Source: Clostridiales bacterium
GTDB taxonomy: Bacteria > Bacillota > Clostridia > Christensenellales > Aristaeellaceae
NCBI GenBank assembly: GCA_004556395.1
Contig: SFHK01000056.1
Coordinates: 1-15,535 of the forward strand
Length of the DNA stretch: 15,535 nucleotides
Direction: 5' to 3'
Notes under the pieces: generated by a model
The model's input: the letters and a program-made list of their open reading frames with translations, nothing else
Database searches by the model: none
Told to the model about the DNA's origin: nothing
Made by a program: the position numbers and the translations under genes
In this document: piece by piece, positions 12,514-15,535 of the stretch
Layout of the letters: each line of letters begins with the position of its first letter
How positions within the stretch are numbered: position 1 is the stretch's first letter

Positions 12514-15500
12514 AGCGTCTGAACGGAAGCTGGTATCTGACCGACGGAATCCTGACCCCCGTGCGTCTGGACGCGCCCGCGTGCGTGGGCGACGCGCTGC
12601 GCGGCGCGGGAATTTTAACGGACGGCGAGAGCGCCGCCGACCTTCTGAAAAACGAATGGATCTACCGCCGCGAGTGGCGCTATTCCCTTTCGCCCGAGGG
12701 CGGCTTCCCGGCGGACGGGCGGGCGTATCTGAGCCTGTTCGGGCTGCGCGGCGAATGGACGGCTCTGTTAGACGGGCGCGAGCTGGCGCGCGGCGACGAC
12801 ACGGAAGCCGAAATCGCGCTGCCCGCGGGCGAGCCGGGAGCCACGCTGACGATCGCGTTCGCCGTGCCCGCCGCCGCGCCCCTTTGGCCGCGCGTCGGCC
12901 TTGACGGCGGCTGCCTGCTGCGAACGGTCGGAAGCGCGGCGATCACCTCGCTTTCGCTGAACGTTCCCGACGACGCGCCGTGGACGGCGCGCACCGCCGT
13001 GCGCGCGGAAGCCGCGGGCGCGTGCGACCTGCGCTACGTGCTGGAAATCGGCGGCGAGCGCACGGAGACGATTGTTCGCGAAACGCTTGCCCCCGGCGAA
13101 AACTTCTTCGAGCACACCATCCACGAGCCCGCCCGCCCGGCGGCCTGCGCTCCCAGCGCGGCTTCCCCGGAACGCGCGGCAACCTGCTCTTCCGGCGCGA
13201 CTTCCCCGGAACGCGCGGCAACCTGCTCTTCCGGCGCGACTTCCCCGGAACGCGCGGCAACCTTCGCTTCCGGCGCGGCTTCCCCGGAACGCGTGGCAAC
13301 CTGCGCTTCCAGCGCGGCTTCTCCGGAATGCGCGGCGGCATTCGCTTCCGGCGCGGCTTCCCCGGAACGCGCGGCAGCCTGCGCCTCCGGCGCGGCTTCC
13401 CCGGAACGCGCGGCAACCTTCGCTTCCGGCACGGCTTCCCCGGAACGCGCGGCAACCTTCGCTTCCGGCGCGGCTCCCTCGGAACGCGCGGCAACCTTCG
13501 CTTCCGGCACGGCTTCCCCGGAACGCGCGGCAACCTTCGTCTCCGGCGCGGCTTCTCCGGAATGCGCGGCAACGGGTGCTTCCGGTGCGGCTTCCCCGGA
13601 ACGCGCGGCAACCTTCGCTCCCGGCGCAGCTTCCCCGGAACGCGCGGCAACCTTCGCTCCCGACGCAGCTTCCCCGGAACGCGCGGCGGCATTCGCTTCC
13701 GGCGCGGCTCCCTCGGAACGCGCGGCAACCTTCGCTTCCGGCGCGACTTCCCCGGAACGCGCGGCAACCTTCGCTCCCGACACAGCTTCCCCGGAACGCG
13801 CGGCAGCCTGCGCTTCCGGCGCGACTTCCCCGGAACGCGCGGCGGCATTCGCTTCCGGCGCGGCTCCCTCGGAACGCGCGGCAACCTTCGCTTCCGGCGC
13901 GGATTTCCCAGAACGCGCGGCGGGCGCGGGTGCTTCTCCCCGCGCGGCAACCGACAACGACCGCGCAGCAGCATTCGCTTCCGGCGCGGCTCCCTCGGAA
14001 CGCGCGGCAACCTTCGCTTCCGGCGCGGATTTCCCAGAACGCGCGGCAACCTTCGCTTCCGGCACGGCTTCCCCGGAACGCGCGGCAGCCTGCGCTTCCA
14101 GCGCGGCTTCCCCGGAACGCGCGTCAACCTTCGCTTCCGGCGCGGCTTCCCCGGAATGCGCGGCAGCCTGCGCTTCCGGCGCGACTTCCCCGGAACGCGC
14201 GGCGGCCTTCGCTTCCGGCGCGGCTTCCCCGGAACGCGCGGCAACCTTCGCTCCCGACGCAGCTTCCCCGGAACGCGCGGCAACCTTCGCTTCCGGCGCG
14301 GCTCCCTCGGAACGCGCGGCGGCATCCGCTTCCGGCGCGGCTCTCTCGGAACGCGCGGCGGCGAGTTCTTCCGGTGCGGCTTCCCCGGAACGCGCGGGTA
14401 CGCCCGCTTCCTCCGTGGCAGCCGCAAATTCTTCGGTACGCACGATGTCCGAAACCAAAACCTCGACAGGCAGGGGTTTTTTTGCCCGCATTCTCCATAA
14501 AAACGAACGCTCGGCAGCGACCGCGAATCCCTCCGCGCGCAGCACGCCCGAAAACGACCGCGCGGCGGTGCTCGCCTCCGGCGCAAATTTCCTCGAACGT
14601 TTCTCCACCGGCGCGGACTCCGCGGCGCGCGCAGCGTCGCCTGTGCCCGGCGCAGCTTCCTCTGGACGCTTCTCAACCGACGCGGATTCTCCCGCTCGCG
14701 GCGCAGCGAACTCCGATTCCGCGGCACGCACGACGACCGAAAACAGGTACGCCGCAACGTTTGCACCCGGCGCGGATTCCTCTACGAGCGGCGCGATGAA
14801 CTCCGATTCCGCGGCTCGCGCGGCAACCCCCGCGTCCGGCGAAAATTTCCTCGAACGCTTCTCTGCCGATGCGGACTCCGCGGCTCGCGCAGCGAACCCC
14901 ACGTCCAACGAGAATTTCCTCGAACGCTTCTCAGCCGACGCGGGTTTCTCCGACTACGCGGCAGCCGACAATGGACGAGCGGCGGCGTTTGCATCCGGCG
15001 CAACTTCCTCGGAACGCGCCGCGGCAAGCACGGATTCTGCGGCTCGCGCAGCAACCCCCTCATCCGGCAAGAACTTCCTCGAACGCTTCTCAGCCGACGC
15101 GGACTCCGCGGCTCGCGTGAACGGCGTAGATTCCGCGGCGTACCCAGCGAACCGCACGTCCAACGAGAATTTCCTCGAACACTTCTCAGCCGACGCGGAT
15201 TTCTCCAACTACGCGGCAGCCGGCAATGGACGAGCGGCGGCGTTTGCATCCGGCGCAACTTTCTCGGAACGCACAGCGGTAAGCACGGATTCTGCGGCTC
15301 GCGCAGCGAACCCCACGTCCAACGAGAATTTCCTCGAACGCTTCTCAGCCGACGCGGACTCCGCGGCTCGCGTGAACGGCGTAGATTCCGCGGCTCGCGC
15401 AGCGAACCCCACGTCCAACGAGAATTTCCTCGAACACTTCTCAGCCGACGCGGATTTCTCCGACTACGCGGCAGCTGACAACGGACGCGCGGCGGCGGAC

Positions 15501-15535
15501 ACGGGTTTCTCTGCCCGCGCGGCGACCGAAAACGG
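12507..15535 (+). CDS. GH2/beta-mannosidase-like protein with a giant repeat region (3' end outside the window)
   Basis: The frame is open for 1009 codons from TTG 12507 to the window edge. Residues about 2-150 resemble the GH2 sugar-binding domain of beta-mannosidases: LNGSWYL (5-11), VGDALRGAGI, NEWIYRREWRYSL (49-61) and the strand FGLRGEWTALLDGRELARG (78-96). Residues about 150-208 look like the start of the GH2 Ig-like domain, ending ENFFEHTIHEP. From about 212 to 629 come 32 thirteen-residue units of the type AATFASGAASPER. From 630 on the sequence is degenerate Ala/Ser/Asn-rich with NFLERFSADADSAAR blocks. The catalytic barrel is not reached, so activity is unproven. Translation is coupled to the NUDIX gene by a 7-bp overlap. 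Other frames here, including a 624-codon antisense ORF, are shadows of the stop-free repeat. Family assignment is moderate. Confidence 0.75.
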   Translation, partial: MLKRLNGSWYLTDGILTPVRLDAPACVGDALRGAGILTDGESAADLLKNEWIYRREWRYSLSPEGGFPADGRAYLSLFGLRGEWTALLDGRELARGDDTEAEIALPAGEPGATLTIAFAVPAAAPLWPRVGLDGGCLLRTVGSAAITSLSLNVPDDAPWTARTAVRAEAAGACDLRYVLEIGGERTETIVRETLAPGENFFEHTIHEPARPAACAPSAASPERAATCSSGATSPERAATCSSGATSPERAATFASGAASPERVATCASSAASPECAAAFASGAASPERAAACASGAASPERAATFASGTASPERAATFASGAAPSERAATFASGTASPERAATFVSGAASPECAATGASGAASPERAATFAPGAASPERAATFAPDAASPERAAAFASGAAPSERAATFASGATSPERAATFAPDTASPERAAACASGATSPERAAAFASGAAPSERAATFASGADFPERAAGAGASPRAATDNDRAAAFASGAAPSERAATFASGADFPERAATFASGTASPERAAACASSAASPERASTFASGAASPECAAACASGATSPERAAAFASGAASPERAATFAPDAASPERAATFASGAAPSERAAASASGAALSERAAASSSGAASPERAGTPASSVAAANSSVRTMSETKTSTGRGFFARILHKNERSAATANPSARSTPENDRAAVLASGANFLERFSTGADSAARAASPVPGAASSGRFSTDADSPARGAANSDSAARTTTENRYAATFAPGADSSTSGAMNSDSAARAATPASGENFLERFSADADSAARAANPTSNENFLERFSADAGFSDYAAADNGRAAAFASGATSSERAAASTDSAARAATPSSGKNFLERFSADADSAARVNGVDSAAYPANRTSNENFLEHFSADADFSNYAAAGNGRAAAFASGATFSERTAVSTDSAARAANPTSNENFLERFSADADSAARVNGVDSAARAANPTSNENFLEHFSADADFSDYAAADNGRAAADTGFSARAATEN
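13140..14393 (+). repeat. In-frame tandem array 2: 32 units of 39 bp
   Basis: After a shorter first unit (13140-13175), units start at 13176 and repeat every 39 bp to 14393, except one 48-bp unit near 13917-13964 (AAGAGASPRAATDNDR). No frame is lost. The encoded unit is AA(T/A)(F/C)ASGAASPER with recurrent subtypes APSER, DFPER, APGAASPER and APDAASPER. The consensus is stop-free in all six frames. The array starts where the GH2 Ig-like domain should continue. Confidence 0.95.
14743..15535 (+). repeat. 255-bp (85-codon) higher-order repeat continuing past the window
   Basis: The block with DNGRAAAFASGA recurs with starts aligned at 14971, 15226 and 15481, exactly 255 bp apart, and a shortened earlier copy (about 228 bp, lacking VNGVDSAAR) begins near 14743. 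Each unit carries two NFLE(R/H)FSADAD segments and one AAAFASGATSSER segment that is itself an array-2 unit. Copies are nearly identical by eye, so the duplication is recent. The repeat is unfinished at the window edge. Confidence 0.88.

Noticed and set aside
13034..14908. 624-codon minus-strand ORF rich in SGEAAPEAKVAAR
   Set aside because: It is a mirror of array 2. It has no ribosome site, no recognisable domain at either end, and it lies antisense to the GH2-like N-terminal region.
13140..15535. CRISPR array
   Set aside because: The periodic unit is one continuous 39-bp sequence that keeps a reading frame; there are no unrelated spacers and no cas genes.

Overview
The window looks like part of the chromosome of a GC-rich member of the Clostridia, probably a gut or rumen organism. 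The signs are AAAGGAGG-type ribosome sites, sigma-A promoters of the TTGACA/TATAAT type, two exported DUF6273 proteins, a YitT-type membrane protein and a cytoplasmic GH51 arabinofuranosidase. This placement is inferred from gene content and style only. There are no rRNA, tRNA, CRISPR, phage or transposase genes.

Layout, left to right. Bases 1-201 hold the last 66 codons of a plus-strand gene, followed by a strong bidirectional terminator (221-262). Next to it lies a 166-bp imperfect inverted repeat (405-570), whose outer end is the stop codon of a minus-strand exported TPR plus DUF6273 protein (568-1827). Upstream of that gene is a minus-strand serine biosynthesis operon, serC - serA - DUF1015 (6208 down to 1980), with a good promoter at 6244-6272. 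A second minus-strand operon (8783 down to 6355) encodes a YitT-like membrane protein, a DUF2927-like lipoprotein, a GNAT acetyltransferase and an unrecognised 181-aa protein. Divergent from it is a GH51 alpha-L-arabinofuranosidase (8933-10429). A convergent hairpin separates this from a second exported DUF6273 protein with two domain copies (10506-11795). Divergent again are a NUDIX ADP-ribose pyrophosphatase (11950-12513) and, overlapping its stop codon, a GH2/beta-mannosidase-like gene (from 12507) that stays open to the window end.

The most unusual feature is repeat invasion of coding sequence. The DUF1015 protein carries exactly sixteen 39-bp (13-codon) units between two halves of an otherwise complete domain. 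The GH2-like protein has its N-terminal domains, then 32 units of a different 13-codon repeat, then a degenerate Ala/Ser-rich stretch that becomes a 255-bp higher-order repeat still running at the window edge. Both 39-bp consensus units are free of stop codons in all six frames. This produces many misleading antisense and off-frame ORFs. Reading-frame continuity with recognisable domains identifies the minus strand as coding for array 1, and the plus-strand frame starting at 12507 for array 2.

Metabolically, SerC and SerA supply two of the three steps from 3-phosphoglycerate to serine; no phosphoserine phosphatase is seen here, and DUF1015 occupies the third place in the operon. GH51 and the GH2-like protein suggest use of plant hemicellulose oligosaccharides. 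The jobs of the two exported DUF6273 proteins and the lipoprotein operon are unknown.
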